A stretch of 35,793 nucleotides of DNA, taken from NCBI GenBank assembly GCA_035544515.1, contig DATKEG010000037.1, forward strand, positions 1 to 35,793. The letters run 5' to 3'. Positions 25,998 to 35,086 of this stretch are shown here, piece after piece. The position numbers and the translations under genes were made by a program. This DNA is from DATKEG01 sp035544515 (GTDB lineage: Bacteria > Acidobacteriota > Vicinamibacteria > Fen-336). The notes under the pieces were generated by a model. That model searched no databases and was not told where the DNA came from. It saw only the letters and a program-made list of their open reading frames with translations. The number at the start of each line of letters is the position of its first letter. The stretch's first letter is position 1.

Positions 25998-28145
25998 CTA
26001 CTGCGCGCTGGCCGCGTCTGCGGCGGCCGGGAAGCCGCGCTTGAGCATCAAGGCGCGGATCTGCGGGTCGCGGCCGCGGAAGGCACGGTACGCCTCGGCG
26101 GGATCGACGGTGTTGCCGACCGAGAGCACGCACTCGCGCAGTCGCTTCGCCACCGCCTTGTCGTACGGCCCGCCGGCCTCCGTGAAGGCCTCGAAGGCGT
26201 CGGCGGTGAGGGTGTCCGACCACAGGTAGCTGTAGTAGCCGGCGGAGTAGCCGTCGCCGCCGAAGGCGTGGAAGAACTGCGGCGTGCGGTGCCGCATCAC
26301 GATCTGCGGGGGCATGCCGAGGGCGGCGAGCGTGTCGCGCTCGAAGGCATCCGGATCGATCGTCCGGTCGCCGGCCAGGTGCAGCTTCATGTCGACCAGC
26401 GCGCTGGCCAGGTACTCCACCGTGGCGAAGCCCTGGTTGAACGTGGCCGCCCGCTCGATCTTCCGGGCCAGCTCGGCCGGCATCGGCTGGCCCGTCCGCC
26501 AGTGCAGCGCGAAGCGGTTCAGCACCTCCGGCGTCGACAGCCAGTGCTCGAGGAGCTGCGACGGGAACTCGACGTAGTCGCGGGCCACCCGCGTACCCGC
26601 CAGCGACGGATAGCTGACGTTGGAGCTGAGCCCGTGCAGGGCATGGCCGAACTCGTGGAAGAGTGTGGTGGCGTCCTGCCAGGAGACCAGGACCGGCTCG
26701 CCGGGCTGCCCCTGCACGAAGTTCGAGTTGTTCGAGACGATCGCGGAGACGTGGCCGTCGAAGCGCTCCTGGATGCGGTAGGCGTTCATCCAGGCGCCCG
26801 AGCGCTTGCCCGGACGCGCGTAGGGATCGAAGTACCAGAGGCCGACGTGGCGGCCGGCCGCGTCCTTCACCTCCCACACGCGCACGTCGGGCTGGTACAC
26901 GGGAAGGCCGTCGACGGGCGTGAAGCGGAACCCGAACAGTTCTCCCGCCACCCAGAACATCCCCTCGCGCAGCTTGTCGAGCTGGAGGTAGGGCTTCACC
27001 TCGTTCTCGTCGAGGTCGTATTTCGCCTTGCGCACCTTTTCCGCGTAGTGGCGGTAGTCCCAGGGCGCGATCGTGACCTTCGCGCCCTCCGCGTCCGCCA
27101 TCGCCTGCATGTCGGCGACTTCCTCGTGGACGCGGGCCACCGCCGGCTTCCAGACCGCTTCCATCAGCTCCAGGGCGCGCTCCGGCGTCCGCGCCATGGC
27201 GTTCTCCAGCCGCCAGTGGGCGTGGGTCTGGTAACCGAGGAGCTTCGCGCGAAGGGCCCGCAGCTTCAGGATCTCCGCCACGATGGCGTTGTTGTCCCTG
27301 GCGTCGCCGTGGTCGCCGCGACTGTAGTAGGTCGTCCAGACCTTCTCGCGCAGGTCCCGCCGGAGCGCGTAGGTGAGGAACGGCTCCATGCTCGAGCGCG
27401 TGTTGAGGATGGCCCACTGGCCCTTGTGCCCGCGCTGCTCGGCGGCGGCGGCCGCGGCGGAGCGCACGGATTCGGGCAGGCCGGCCAGGTCCGCCTCGCT
27501 GGGCAGGACGAGCACGTCATCGGTCTCGTCGGCCAGCAGGTTCTGGTTGAAGGTCGTGAACAGCGTGGCCAGCCGCTGGTTGATCTCCGCGACGCGCTTC
27601 TTGCCGCCGGCGTCGAGCCTGGCTCCCGCGCGCACGAAGTTGGTGTAGGTGAACCAGGCCAGGCGCTCCTGCTCCGGCGTGAGCTTCGCCGTGGCCCGCG
27701 CCCCGTACACGGCGGCCACCCGCCGGAAGAGCTTCTCGTTCTGCAGGATCTGGTCGGAGAAGGCCGCCAGGCGCGGCGCCATCTCGCGCTGCACGGCCTG
27801 GACACTCGGCGTGCTCATGGTGCCGCCGTAGACGCCGTACACCGCGCCCACGCGGTCGATGGCGTGCCCCGACCGCTCCAGGGCGGCGAGCGTGTTCTCG
27901 AAGGTCGGGGGGGCGGGATCGCCGGCGATCGCCTCGACCTCGGAGAGCTGCTCGGCCATGGCCGCTTCGAGCGCCGGCTCGAAGTCCTCGACCCTGACCT
28001 TGTCGAACGGCGGCACGCCGCCGTGGGGTCCGGTCCAGGGTGCGAGCAGCGGGTTCTGCACGGTGGCCTCCGCGGGGGGGACAGGCGCGGGCGCCGACGC
28101 GAGCAGGGCGGCCAGGCCCGCCCCGAGGGCGGGGAGTCGGATCAT
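25998..28145 (-). CDS. dcp: Exported M3 family peptidyl-dipeptidase (Dcp-like)
   Basis: A zinc metallopeptidase of the oligopeptidase/Dcp (M3) family, 715 residues. The ATG at 28145 begins a signal peptide (MIRLPALGAGLAALLASAPAPVP) and has GGGAG upstream; the longer open frame adds 35 unlikely codons. The active site is FHEFGHALHG with His497, Glu498 and His501, and the third ligand Glu526 in YVEFPSQLLEHW at the expected 25-residue distance. The C-terminal half has the conserved FHAFGGDGYSAGYYSYLW. It is likely periplasmic and trims peptides. The neighbouring FKBP lipoprotein and AKR genes follow on the same strand. Confidence 0.92.
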   Translation of the reverse strand: MIRLPALGAGLAALLASAPAPVPPAEATVQNPLLAPWTGPHGGVPPFDKVRVEDFEPALEAAMAEQLSEVEAIAGDPAPPTFENTLAALERSGHAIDRVGAVYGVYGGTMSTPSVQAVQREMAPRLAAFSDQILQNEKLFRRVAAVYGARATAKLTPEQERLAWFTYTNFVRAGARLDAGGKKRVAEINQRLATLFTTFNQNLLADETDDVLVLPSEADLAGLPESVRSAAAAAAEQRGHKGQWAILNTRSSMEPFLTYALRRDLREKVWTTYYSRGDHGDARDNNAIVAEILKLRALRAKLLGYQTHAHWRLENAMARTPERALELMEAVWKPAVARVHEEVADMQAMADAEGAKVTIAPWDYRHYAEKVRKAKYDLDENEVKPYLQLDKLREGMFWVAGELFGFRFTPVDGLPVYQPDVRVWEVKDAAGRHVGLWYFDPYARPGKRSGAWMNAYRIQERFDGHVSAIVSNNSNFVQGQPGEPVLVSWQDATTLFHEFGHALHGLSSNVSYPSLAGTRVARDYVEFPSQLLEHWLSTPEVLNRFALHWRTGQPMPAELARKIERAATFNQGFATVEYLASALVDMKLHLAGDRTIDPDAFERDTLAALGMPPQIVMRHRTPQFFHAFGGDGYSAGYYSYLWSDTLTADAFEAFTEAGGPYDKAVAKRLRECVLSVGNTVDPAEAYRAFRGRDPQIRALMLKRGFPAAADAASAQ

Positions 28146-28335
28146 TTCAGCGCTCCCAATCGATTGGATGTCGGCCGCTGACGTGCGCCGACGAGCGAGA
28201 TCTCCATTGTATTGCGGCCAGGCCCGGAGCAGGCGAGCCGTTCTGCGCACGAGTCAGATCGCCCTTGCCCCTGGCGTGAGCGCCACGGCCACCGTGCGGA
28301 GGGGGGCGGCGGACGAGTAAGTGAAGTGAGAAGGG

Positions 28336-28344
28336 TGGTATCGT
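28336..28344 (+). promoter_or_regulatory. Extended -10 of the YVTN propeller gene
   Basis: TGG-TATCGT lies 23 bases before the ATG, followed by AGGAGG at 28358-28363. There is no clear -35. The rest of the 222-base divergent gap (28146-28367) shows nothing else I can support. Confidence 0.35.
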
Positions 28345-28367
28345 CAGCCACTCGTCCAGGAGGCGCC

Positions 28368-29381
28368 ATGCGGCTTGCGGCTTCGCTCCTCGTCGTCCTC
28401 GCCGTGGCGGCGGAAGGAGGTTCACCGGTGGCGGACACGGCCCCCGCCGCGAGCGGCCTGCTGCTCGTGGCCAACAAGGGCGACCACACGCTCGGCATCA
28501 TCGATCCCGTGGCCGGCCGGCAGGTCGCCACCGTCGAGGAGAGCGGCATCACGGGCCACGAGGTGATCGCCTCTCCCGACGGCCGCACGGCCTACGTGCC
28601 GATCTACGGCGACGGCGGCGTGGGCCGGCCGGGCAGCGACGGAAGCACCATGGACGTCATCGACATCGCCTCGCGCCGCCGCGTGGCCATCGTGGACTTC
28701 GGCCGTCCCGAGCGGCCGCACCACGGCGTCTTCGGCCCCGACGGGCGGCTCTACGTCACCACCGAGCTGACCAACACCATCACGGTGATCGACCCGAAGA
28801 CCCATCGGGTCGTGGACCGCATCCCGACCGGCCAGCCCGAGTCGCACATGCTCGCGCTCACGAAGGACGGCAAGCGCGCGTACACGTCCAACGCGCACGC
28901 GGGGACGGTCAGCGCGATCGACGTCGCCGCGAAGAAGGTGATCGCCACCATCCCCATCTCCGCGTACGCGCAGCGCATCGCCCTCTCCGTGGACGACCGC
29001 TGGGCGTTCACCGCGGACCAGACCCGGCCGGAGCTGGCCGTCATCGATACGGCGACCAACCAGGTGAAACAACGGGTGACGCTGCCCGGCACCGCCTACG
29101 GCACGGCGCCCACGCCCGACGGCCGCTACCTGGTGGTGGCGCTCTTGAGCGTCAACAAGGTCGGGCTGCTCGACCTGCGGACGATGCAGCTCGCGAAGAC
29201 GGTCGACGTGCCCAAGGTGCCGCAGGAAGTGCTGGTGCGGCCCGACGGTCGGGTGGCGTACGTCTCGTGCGACGCCAGCAGGCAGGTGGCCGTCATCGAC
29301 CTCGACGCCTGGGAGGTCGAGCGGCTGATCGACGCCGGCCCCCTGGCCGACGGGCTGGCCTGGGCCGCTTCGGCGCGCTGA
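28368..29381 (+). CDS. Secreted YVTN-type beta-propeller protein
   Basis: A 337-residue exported protein. The ATG is chosen by AGGAGG four bases upstream and a signal peptide (MRLAASLLVVLAVAAEGG). The rest is a seven-bladed-propeller repeat pattern of about 40-45 residues: DHTLGIIDPVAGRQVATV, NTITVIDPKTHRVVDRI, AGTVSAIDVAAKKVIATI, RPELAVIDTATNQVKQRV and KVGLLDLRTMQLAKTV, the last closed by RQVAVIDLDAWEVERL. Each includes a 'SPDGR'-like turn. These YncE-like proteins bind ligands or act as surface scaffolds; there are no catalytic residues to name. Its neighbour downstream is the Ldh-family dehydrogenase. Confidence 0.85.
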   Translation: MRLAASLLVVLAVAAEGGSPVADTAPAASGLLLVANKGDHTLGIIDPVAGRQVATVEESGITGHEVIASPDGRTAYVPIYGDGGVGRPGSDGSTMDVIDIASRRRVAIVDFGRPERPHHGVFGPDGRLYVTTELTNTITVIDPKTHRVVDRIPTGQPESHMLALTKDGKRAYTSNAHAGTVSAIDVAAKKVIATIPISAYAQRIALSVDDRWAFTADQTRPELAVIDTATNQVKQRVTLPGTAYGTAPTPDGRYLVVALLSVNKVGLLDLRTMQLAKTVDVPKVPQEVLVRPDGRVAYVSCDASRQVAVIDLDAWEVERLIDAGPLADGLAWAASAR

Positions 29382-29399
29382 GCCCCTCCGCGCCGCCAG

Positions 29400-29405
29400 T
29401 ATACT
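29400..29405 (+). promoter_or_regulatory. -10 box of the Ldh-family gene
   Basis: TATACT ends 10 bases before the ATG at 29416 with no Shine-Dalgarno between, implying a leader of only a few bases. No good -35 is seen. Confidence 0.4.
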
Positions 29406-29415
29406 CGGCGCCTCC

Positions 29416-30456
29416 ATGCGTCATCGGGCCGAGGACCTGCTGGCCTGCGCCTCCGCGCTGCTTCGCGCCGCCGGACTGCCCGCGGATCGCGCCGCGGTCG
29501 TGGCCGAGGTGCTGCTGGAGTCCGACCTGCTCGGGCACGACACCCACGGGCTCGCCCTGTTGCCCGCGTACCTGAAGGATCTCGACGCGGGGCGCATGGC
29601 CACGGCCGGAGACCCGGACGTGCTGCGCGACGAGGGCGGGTCGCTGACCTGGGACGGCAAGTACCTGCCCGGGCCGTGGCTGATCAAGCGCGCGATCGCG
29701 GCCGCCACGGTCGAGCTGGCGGTCCATCCGCTGGCGGCGGTGGCCATCCGCCGCAGCCACCACATCGGCTGCCTGGCGGCCTACCTCAAGGCCGTCACCG
29801 ACCAGGGCCGCGTCATCCTGCTGACCTGCTCCGACCCGTCGGGCGCCGGAGTCGCGCCGCACGGCGGCGTGGCCTCGCGCCTCACGCCCAACCCGCTGGC
29901 CGCCGGCTTCCCGACCGCAGGCGATCCCGTGCTCATGGACATCAGCATGTCCACGACCACGAACGCGATGACGCGTCGGACGTACGAAGCCGGCGAGCGG
30001 CTGCCCGGCCCGTGGCTGGTGGACGCGGCTGGCCACGCGTCGGACGACCCGGCCGTGCTGTTCGGCGAGAGGCCGGGTGCGGTGCTGCCTTTGGGCGGGC
30101 TCGACCTGGGTCACAAGGGCTTCGCCCTGGCCCTGCTGGTGGAGGCGCTGACCTCCGGCCTGGCGGGACACGGCCGCGCGGACGAGCCGAAGCGGTGGGG
30201 CGCCTCGGTGTTCCTGATGCTCGTCGACCCGGACCGCTTCGGCGGCCGTGAGGCCTTCGTGCGCGAGACGACGAAGCTGGCCGACCTGTGCCGGACGGCA
30301 CCCGTGGCGCCGGGAGCGCCGCCGGTACGCCTGCCCGGAGCGGCCGCGCTCGCCCGCCGCGCCCGGCAGCTCGAGGAGGGCGTCACGCTCCACCCGGCCG
30401 TGCTCCCGAGGCTCGCGCCGTGGGCGGAGCGGCTCGGGGTGCCCATGCCCGTCTGA
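29416..30456 (+). CDS. Ldh family (malate/L-lactate/ureidoglycolate-type) oxidoreductase
   Basis: NAD(P)-dependent dehydrogenase of the malate/L-sulfolactate/ureidoglycolate family (Ldh_2 fold, distinct from the Rossmann lactate dehydrogenases). The 346-residue protein carries the signature DLLGHDTHGL (His41 and His44, catalytic His region), RRSHHIG, TPNPLAAGFP and GGLDLGHKGFALALLVEALT. It acts on 2-hydroxy acids; the precise substrate is not evident. Its stop abuts the stop of the convergent SMP-30-like gene in the palindrome TGATCA. The SMP-30 neighbour hints at sugar-acid metabolism, but this is only context. Confidence 0.9.
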   Translation: MRHRAEDLLACASALLRAAGLPADRAAVVAEVLLESDLLGHDTHGLALLPAYLKDLDAGRMATAGDPDVLRDEGGSLTWDGKYLPGPWLIKRAIAAATVELAVHPLAAVAIRRSHHIGCLAAYLKAVTDQGRVILLTCSDPSGAGVAPHGGVASRLTPNPLAAGFPTAGDPVLMDISMSTTTNAMTRRTYEAGERLPGPWLVDAAGHASDDPAVLFGERPGAVLPLGGLDLGHKGFALALLVEALTSGLAGHGRADEPKRWGASVFLMLVDPDRFGGREAFVRETTKLADLCRTAPVAPGAPPVRLPGAAALARRARQLEEGVTLHPAVLPRLAPWAERLGVPMPV

Positions 30457-31476
30457 TCAGCCTCCGGGCGCTCCCTGCGTGTTCACGTACAGCGAATACA
30501 GCGACGTGCTGCCGCACATGAATAGTCGGTTGCGGTGCCGCCCGCCGAAGCACACGTTGGCGCAGCGCTCCGGCAGGTCGATGCGGCCGATGGGCCGGCC
30601 TTCGGGGTTGAAGACCGACACGCCGTCGAGCCCGGCCTCGCCCATGCCCCAGCCGATCCAGAGGTTGCCGTCCACGTCCACGCGCAGGCCGTCCGGCGTG
30701 CCGGGACCCGCGTCGATGAGGCGCCGCTTGTTGGCGAGGCGGGTGCCGCGCTCGGTGACGTCGTAGGCGTGCACCTGGCGCGGTGAGGTGCCGGCCTCCA
30801 CGACGTACAGCTTCGACTCGTCCGGCGAGAACGCCAGGCCGTTGGGCCGGTTGACGTCGCCGGCCACCACGGCGATTCCACCCTGCGGGTCGACGCGGTA
30901 GACGTTGGTGGGCAGCTCCGGCGTGGCCGGGTGCCCTTCGTAGTAGCCGAGCACGCCGAAGGGCGGGTCGGTGAACCAGAGCGAGCCGTCGGACCGGCAG
31001 ACCACGTCGTTGGGCGAGTTGAGCGGCTTGCCCTCGAAGCGATCCGCAATCACCGTGATCGCGCCGTCGTATTCGGTACGCGTCACGCGCCGCGTGTCGT
31101 GCTCGCACGTGACGAGCCGGCCCTGGCGGTCCCGCGTGTTGCCGTTGGCGAAGTGCGAGGGCTGGCGGAAGACGCTGATCGCGCCCGTTTCCTCCTCCCA
31201 CTTGAAGATCCGGTCGCCGGGGATGTCGCTCCAGAGGAGGTACCGCCCGTCGCCGAACCAGACCGGCCCTTCGCACCACCGGAACCCCGTGCCCAGCCGC
31301 TCGACCTTGGCCAGGTTGAGCCGGTACTTCGTGAAGATCGGGTCCAGGACCCTCACCGCGGGGTCGGGGTAGCGCGGGCTCGGCTCCCATGACGCCCCCG
31401 CTCGGGGCACGACCGCGCCGCCGGCCGCGGCGGCGCCGGCGGCGAGGAACTGCCGTCGGTCCCGGGGGGTGCTCAT
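30457..31476 (-). CDS. Tat-exported SMP-30/gluconolactonase-like protein
   Basis: A 339-residue six-bladed propeller hydrolase. The ATG at 31476 starts a twin-arginine signal, DRRQFLAAGAAAAGG. The longer open frame upstream runs into the divergent Nramp gene and is unlikely. Metal-site motifs of the SMP-30/gluconolactonase family are visible: WCEGPVWF (Glu), PLNSPNDVV (Asn), NRPNGLAFSPDESKLYV (Asn/Asp) and TPDGLRVDVDGNLWIG. Such enzymes hydrolyse sugar lactones using a divalent ion. It is expected in the periplasm. No Shine-Dalgarno is present. Confidence 0.88.
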   Translation of the reverse strand: MSTPRDRRQFLAAGAAAAGGAVVPRAGASWEPSPRYPDPAVRVLDPIFTKYRLNLAKVERLGTGFRWCEGPVWFGDGRYLLWSDIPGDRIFKWEEETGAISVFRQPSHFANGNTRDRQGRLVTCEHDTRRVTRTEYDGAITVIADRFEGKPLNSPNDVVCRSDGSLWFTDPPFGVLGYYEGHPATPELPTNVYRVDPQGGIAVVAGDVNRPNGLAFSPDESKLYVVEAGTSPRQVHAYDVTERGTRLANKRRLIDAGPGTPDGLRVDVDGNLWIGWGMGEAGLDGVSVFNPEGRPIGRIDLPERCANVCFGGRHRNRLFMCGSTSLYSLYVNTQGAPGG

Positions 31477-31520
31477 GGGGTCGGCGGCGATTCTGGCCGA
31501 TCGGACCGGCGCGGACAAGC

Positions 31521-31531
31521 TGGTATAGATT
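31521..31531 (+). promoter_or_regulatory. Extended -10 of the Nramp-like gene
   Basis: TGG-TATAGATT ends 9 bases before the ATG at 31541. It sits in the 64-base gap between divergent genes. The reverse strand offers TATACC in the same spot, so the two genes may share this AT-rich opening region. Confidence 0.4.
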
Positions 31532-31540
31532 CGCCACGCG

Positions 31541-32848
31541 ATGAGCGCCGCCCCGGCCACGCCTTCCGCAGCGCCGCCCGTCCCGCGCACGTTCGGGGAA
31601 TACCTCCGTTCGTTCGGTCCCGGCATCGTGATCGTGCTGACGTGGCTCGGCGCGGGCGACGTGGTGGACATGGGTGTCGCCGGCAGCAACTACGGCTACT
31701 CCCTGATGTGGGTGCTGGTGGTGGCCGTGGTCATGCGGTTCGTTCTCGTCTCCCTGATCGGCCGCTACCAGCTCTGCAACCCGCACGGCGAGGGCGTCCT
31801 CGACGGCCTGGCGCGGCTCCACCGCTTCTACGCCCCCGTGCTGCTCGTGGCCGCCGTGGTCATGGGCCACGTCTACGAGTCGTACATGACGGTCGGCGCG
31901 GGCGAGGTCTGCCGCAACCTCTTCGGCGCGGGGCAGACCTGGCAGTGGGCGATCGCGTGCAACGCGCTGGCCCTGCTCTTCGTCTTCCGCTCCGCCTGGT
32001 CGCGCCTGGAGATCGTGTTCAAGGTCTTCCTGGCCGCGCTCTCGGTCTCCTTCGTCGGCACCGCGCTCTGGGTCGGTCCCGACCCGGCGGGCGTGCTCGA
32101 AGGGCTCGTTCGCCTGGAGATGCCGGGCCGGCAGGGCCGCTTCGACCCGATGCTCGTGGCGGTGGCCATGATCGGCGCCGTCGGCGGCTCGCTCATGAAC
32201 CTGGCCTACCCCTATTTCCTGGAGGCGAAGGGCTGGCGCGGTCCGCGTTACCGCAGGGTGCAGCAGTACGACCTGCTCCTGGCGGTGGCGGTGATGCTCG
32301 TGCTGAACCTCTCCGTGTGGACGCTCGGCGCCGAGCTGCTCTATCCCGACCGGCACATCCGCGAGCTGGACGACCTGCCGCGGCTGCTCAGCGTGGTGCT
32401 GGGCGAGGGCGGCCGCGTGCTCTTCTACGTGGGCGTCTTCGCCGCCGTCTACACCTCGGTGATCGGACACGCCGCGGGCCTGGCCTACATGGGCACGCAC
32501 GCCTGGCTGCGCTGGCGCGCGGGCGCCGGGGAGATCCGCGCCGACTACCGTGACCATCCGCTCTATCGCTGGCTCGTGGTGTGGTGCCTCGTCCCGCCGC
32601 TCCTCTGGACGATCCCCGGCATGCCGGACTTCGTCACGCTCACGCTCGTGGCCAACAGCGGCCAGGTGGTGTTGCTGCCGCTCCTGGCCGGCGGCCTGTG
32701 GTGGATCACGGCCAGCCCGCGCTGCATCGGCGCCGCGCACTGCAACCGGTGGTGGGAGAATGCGGTGATGACGGTGCTGTTCGTCCTCGCGCTGTACGGC
32801 GCCTTCAACTCCGTACGCGCGCTGGCCCGCCTCTTCGGGGAGGCCTGA
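31541..32848 (+). CDS. Nramp-fold divalent metal transporter relative with altered ion-binding motifs
   Basis: A 435-residue polytopic inner-membrane protein with about 11 helices, similar to the Nramp/MntH family in length and topology (start PRTFGEYLRSFGPGIVIVLTWLGAGDVVDMG). Canonical Nramp metal transporters carry Asp-Pro-Gly-Asn in helix 1 and Met-Pro-His in helix 6. Here helix 1 reads GAGDVVDMG and helix 6 reads GAVGGSLMNLAYPYF. The Mn/Fe ligands are therefore not preserved; a different ion, for example magnesium, or another substrate is possible. It is divergent from the SMP-30-like gene and followed 6 bases later by the large VWFA gene. Confidence 0.82.
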   Translation: MSAAPATPSAAPPVPRTFGEYLRSFGPGIVIVLTWLGAGDVVDMGVAGSNYGYSLMWVLVVAVVMRFVLVSLIGRYQLCNPHGEGVLDGLARLHRFYAPVLLVAAVVMGHVYESYMTVGAGEVCRNLFGAGQTWQWAIACNALALLFVFRSAWSRLEIVFKVFLAALSVSFVGTALWVGPDPAGVLEGLVRLEMPGRQGRFDPMLVAVAMIGAVGGSLMNLAYPYFLEAKGWRGPRYRRVQQYDLLLAVAVMLVLNLSVWTLGAELLYPDRHIRELDDLPRLLSVVLGEGGRVLFYVGVFAAVYTSVIGHAAGLAYMGTHAWLRWRAGAGEIRADYRDHPLYRWLVVWCLVPPLLWTIPGMPDFVTLTLVANSGQVVLLPLLAGGLWWITASPRCIGAAHCNRWWENAVMTVLFVLALYGAFNSVRALARLFGEA

Positions 32849-32854
32849 GCGCCC

Positions 32855-35011
32855 GTGGGGCCCCGCCTGGCCGGTTGGCCCGCGGCGCTGCTCCTCGCGG
32901 CCGCCGCTCCGTCACAGGACCGGCGCGACGTGCCCACGTTCTCCTCGCAGGTGGACCTCGTCACGGTCGACGCCGTCGTGCGCGACGGCCGGGGCGAGCT
33001 GGTGCGCGGGCTGACCGCGGACGACTTCCTCCTTCTCGAAGACGGCCGGCCGCAGCCGATCGCGAGCTTCGAGGCGTTCGACGCGCCCGCGCCGGCCGCG
33101 CGGCCGGCTCCTCCGGCCACCGCCGGTCCGGTGGCCACCAACCGGCGTGGCGCGGAAGACCGCGGACGGCCGTTCGTGCTGCTCGTGGACGACATGAGCC
33201 TGGCGCCGGCGCGGCAGGAGGACGTCCGGCGGGCGATCGTGCGGTTCCTCTCCGACGGCCTGCGCGACGGCGACGACGTGATCTTCGCCACCACCAGCGC
33301 CGACGCGTGGTGGAGCGCGCGGATGTCGGAGGGCCGGGAGGACCTCGAGGCGCTCGCGGGCCGCGTGCGCGGGCGGAACCTCGCCGACACCGGCGCCGAC
33401 GCGATCAGCGAGTGGGAGGCATTCCGCATCGTCCACCTGGAAGGGATCGAGGCCGGCCGGGGAGGCGCGCCGGGCGGCGCGCCGGCGGCGACCTTCGCGC
33501 CCGGGTCGAACATGATGGAACGGGTGAGGCAGCGCTACCTGCAGCGCGGGGTGTGCGACCCGCTGCAGTTTCCGGACGCCTGCTACGCGATGGTGCGCTC
33601 GCGCGCCCAGCAGGTGGACGCGCGCCGGCGCAACCGCACGCGCGACACGCTCGCCGCCGTGGACCGCGCGGTCTTCGCCCTCACCGGCCTGCGCGGGCGC
33701 AAGTCGCTGCTGCTCCTGACCGAGGGGTTCCTCAACGACTCCGACCTCGGCCTCGTGCAGGAGGTGGCCAGCCGCTGCCGGGAGGCGAACGTCGCCGTCT
33801 ATTCGCTCGACGTCCGCGGCCTCATGGCGGGACTGGGCGGGATGTCCGCGGCCGATGCCGGCACGCCGAACGCCGCGGAGCTGGCCCTGATGGCCACGGA
33901 GCAGGTCGAGTTCCAGGCCGCGGGCAGCGTGGGGCTGGCCGAGGACACGGGCGGCTTCGCGCTGCGCAACAGCAACGACCTCGCGGGCGGCGCCGTCCGG
34001 GCCGCCCACGAGTCGCGCGTCTACTACCTGCTCGGCTACACCCCGCCCGCGGGCAAGGGCCCGCGCGACTGGCGACGGCTCGAGGTGAAGGTCAAGCGCG
34101 CCGGGCTCACCGTGCGCGCGCGGAAGGGTTACGCGCTGCGCAACGCGGCGGAGATCGCCGCCGCCGACGCGGCGCGCCTGGCCGCCGCGCGCGGAAGCGC
34201 GGCGCCGCTCCCGGTCGACGTCGCCCGCGCGGCCGGGAACGCCGGCCATCCGGACGCCATCCCGCTGCGGGCCATGGCCTACGTCCTCGACGAGCGGCCG
34301 GGGGGGACGGTCCGGACGGTGATCGCGCTCGAGGCCGACACGCGCCGCCTCGCCAACCTCGGCGGAGACGCCCGCGCGCGCGCCGTGGTGACCCTCGCCA
34401 TCGTCGCCACGCACCGGGACAGCGGCAAGACCGTGCACGTGACCGAACGGGTCGAGGTGGAGGGCGGGGCGGAGAGGGACTGGGAGGGCTGGCTCGTCCT
34501 GGGCCGTGAGCTCGAGCTGCCCCCCGGCGTGAACCAGGCCCGCGTGGTCGTCCGCGACGAGTTCCTGGACCGGCTCGGAGCGCTCACGCTGCGCTTCGTG
34601 GTTCCGCCGCCCGCCACGTTCCGGATGTCCACGCCGCTGCTCACGAACCGGCTGTCGGGCGCGAAGCGCGGCGCACCGGCCGGGCCCGTGCCGGGGGCCC
34701 GCCGTGAATTTCCGCCTCGAGGGCCGCTGTACTGCCAGTTTCAGGTGTTCGGCGCCTCGGGGCTCGGCGGCCGGCCGGCCGCGGTGGCCGCCTCCGTGGA
34801 GCTGCGCAGGCGGGACGGCACCCTCGTCCGTGGCACCACATCCAGCGCGATCGCTCCGGCCGAAGACGGCCGGCTCGTCCGCCTCGTGGCCTTCCCGCTC
34901 GACGGGATGGCCGCCGGCGACTACGACATGGTCGTGCGCATCGAGGAGACGGCCACGGGGCGGACGGGCGAGAGCGTCGAGCCGTTCCGGATCACCGCGC
35001 GGGCGCGCTGA
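32855..35011 (+). CDS. Large secreted VWFA-related Acidobacterial domain protein
   Basis: A 718-residue exported protein with a GTG start six bases after the Nramp-like stop (GGGGAGG 12 bases upstream). After a signal peptide (residues 1-20) it has the VWFA-related Acidobacterial domain: VDLVTVDAVVRDGRGELVRGLTADDFLLLEDG, then a von Willebrand A fold beginning VLLVDDMSLAPAR. The MIDAS is degenerate (DDMSLA instead of DxSxS), unlike the copy at 22475-23384. An inserted helical segment (about 170-260) has two Cys (CDPLQFPDACY) that could form a disulfide. The family ends with YYLLGYTP. The last 270 residues are a beta-rich domain with a single Cys. The role is unknown. Confidence 0.85.
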   Translation: MGPRLAGWPAALLLAAAAPSQDRRDVPTFSSQVDLVTVDAVVRDGRGELVRGLTADDFLLLEDGRPQPIASFEAFDAPAPAARPAPPATAGPVATNRRGAEDRGRPFVLLVDDMSLAPARQEDVRRAIVRFLSDGLRDGDDVIFATTSADAWWSARMSEGREDLEALAGRVRGRNLADTGADAISEWEAFRIVHLEGIEAGRGGAPGGAPAATFAPGSNMMERVRQRYLQRGVCDPLQFPDACYAMVRSRAQQVDARRRNRTRDTLAAVDRAVFALTGLRGRKSLLLLTEGFLNDSDLGLVQEVASRCREANVAVYSLDVRGLMAGLGGMSAADAGTPNAAELALMATEQVEFQAAGSVGLAEDTGGFALRNSNDLAGGAVRAAHESRVYYLLGYTPPAGKGPRDWRRLEVKVKRAGLTVRARKGYALRNAAEIAAADAARLAAARGSAAPLPVDVARAAGNAGHPDAIPLRAMAYVLDERPGGTVRTVIALEADTRRLANLGGDARARAVVTLAIVATHRDSGKTVHVTERVEVEGGAERDWEGWLVLGRELELPPGVNQARVVVRDEFLDRLGALTLRFVVPPPATFRMSTPLLTNRLSGAKRGAPAGPVPGARREFPPRGPLYCQFQVFGASGLGGRPAAVAASVELRRRDGTLVRGTTSSAIAPAEDGRLVRLVAFPLDGMAAGDYDMVVRIEETATGRTGESVEPFRITARAR

Positions 35012-35049
35012 GGGCCGGTGCGCGTGGCCGGCGACGAGGGCCGCGACCC

Positions 35050-35078
35050 TGGACGCGCCGGGCCTTCGCGGCTAACCT
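35050..35078 (+). promoter_or_regulatory. Leaderless-type promoter of the alcohol dehydrogenase gene
   Basis: TGGACG (35050-35055), exactly 17 bases, TAACCT (35073-35078), then 8 bases to the ATG at 35087. There is no Shine-Dalgarno. Confidence 0.4.
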
Positions 35079-35086
35079 TGCCGCCG

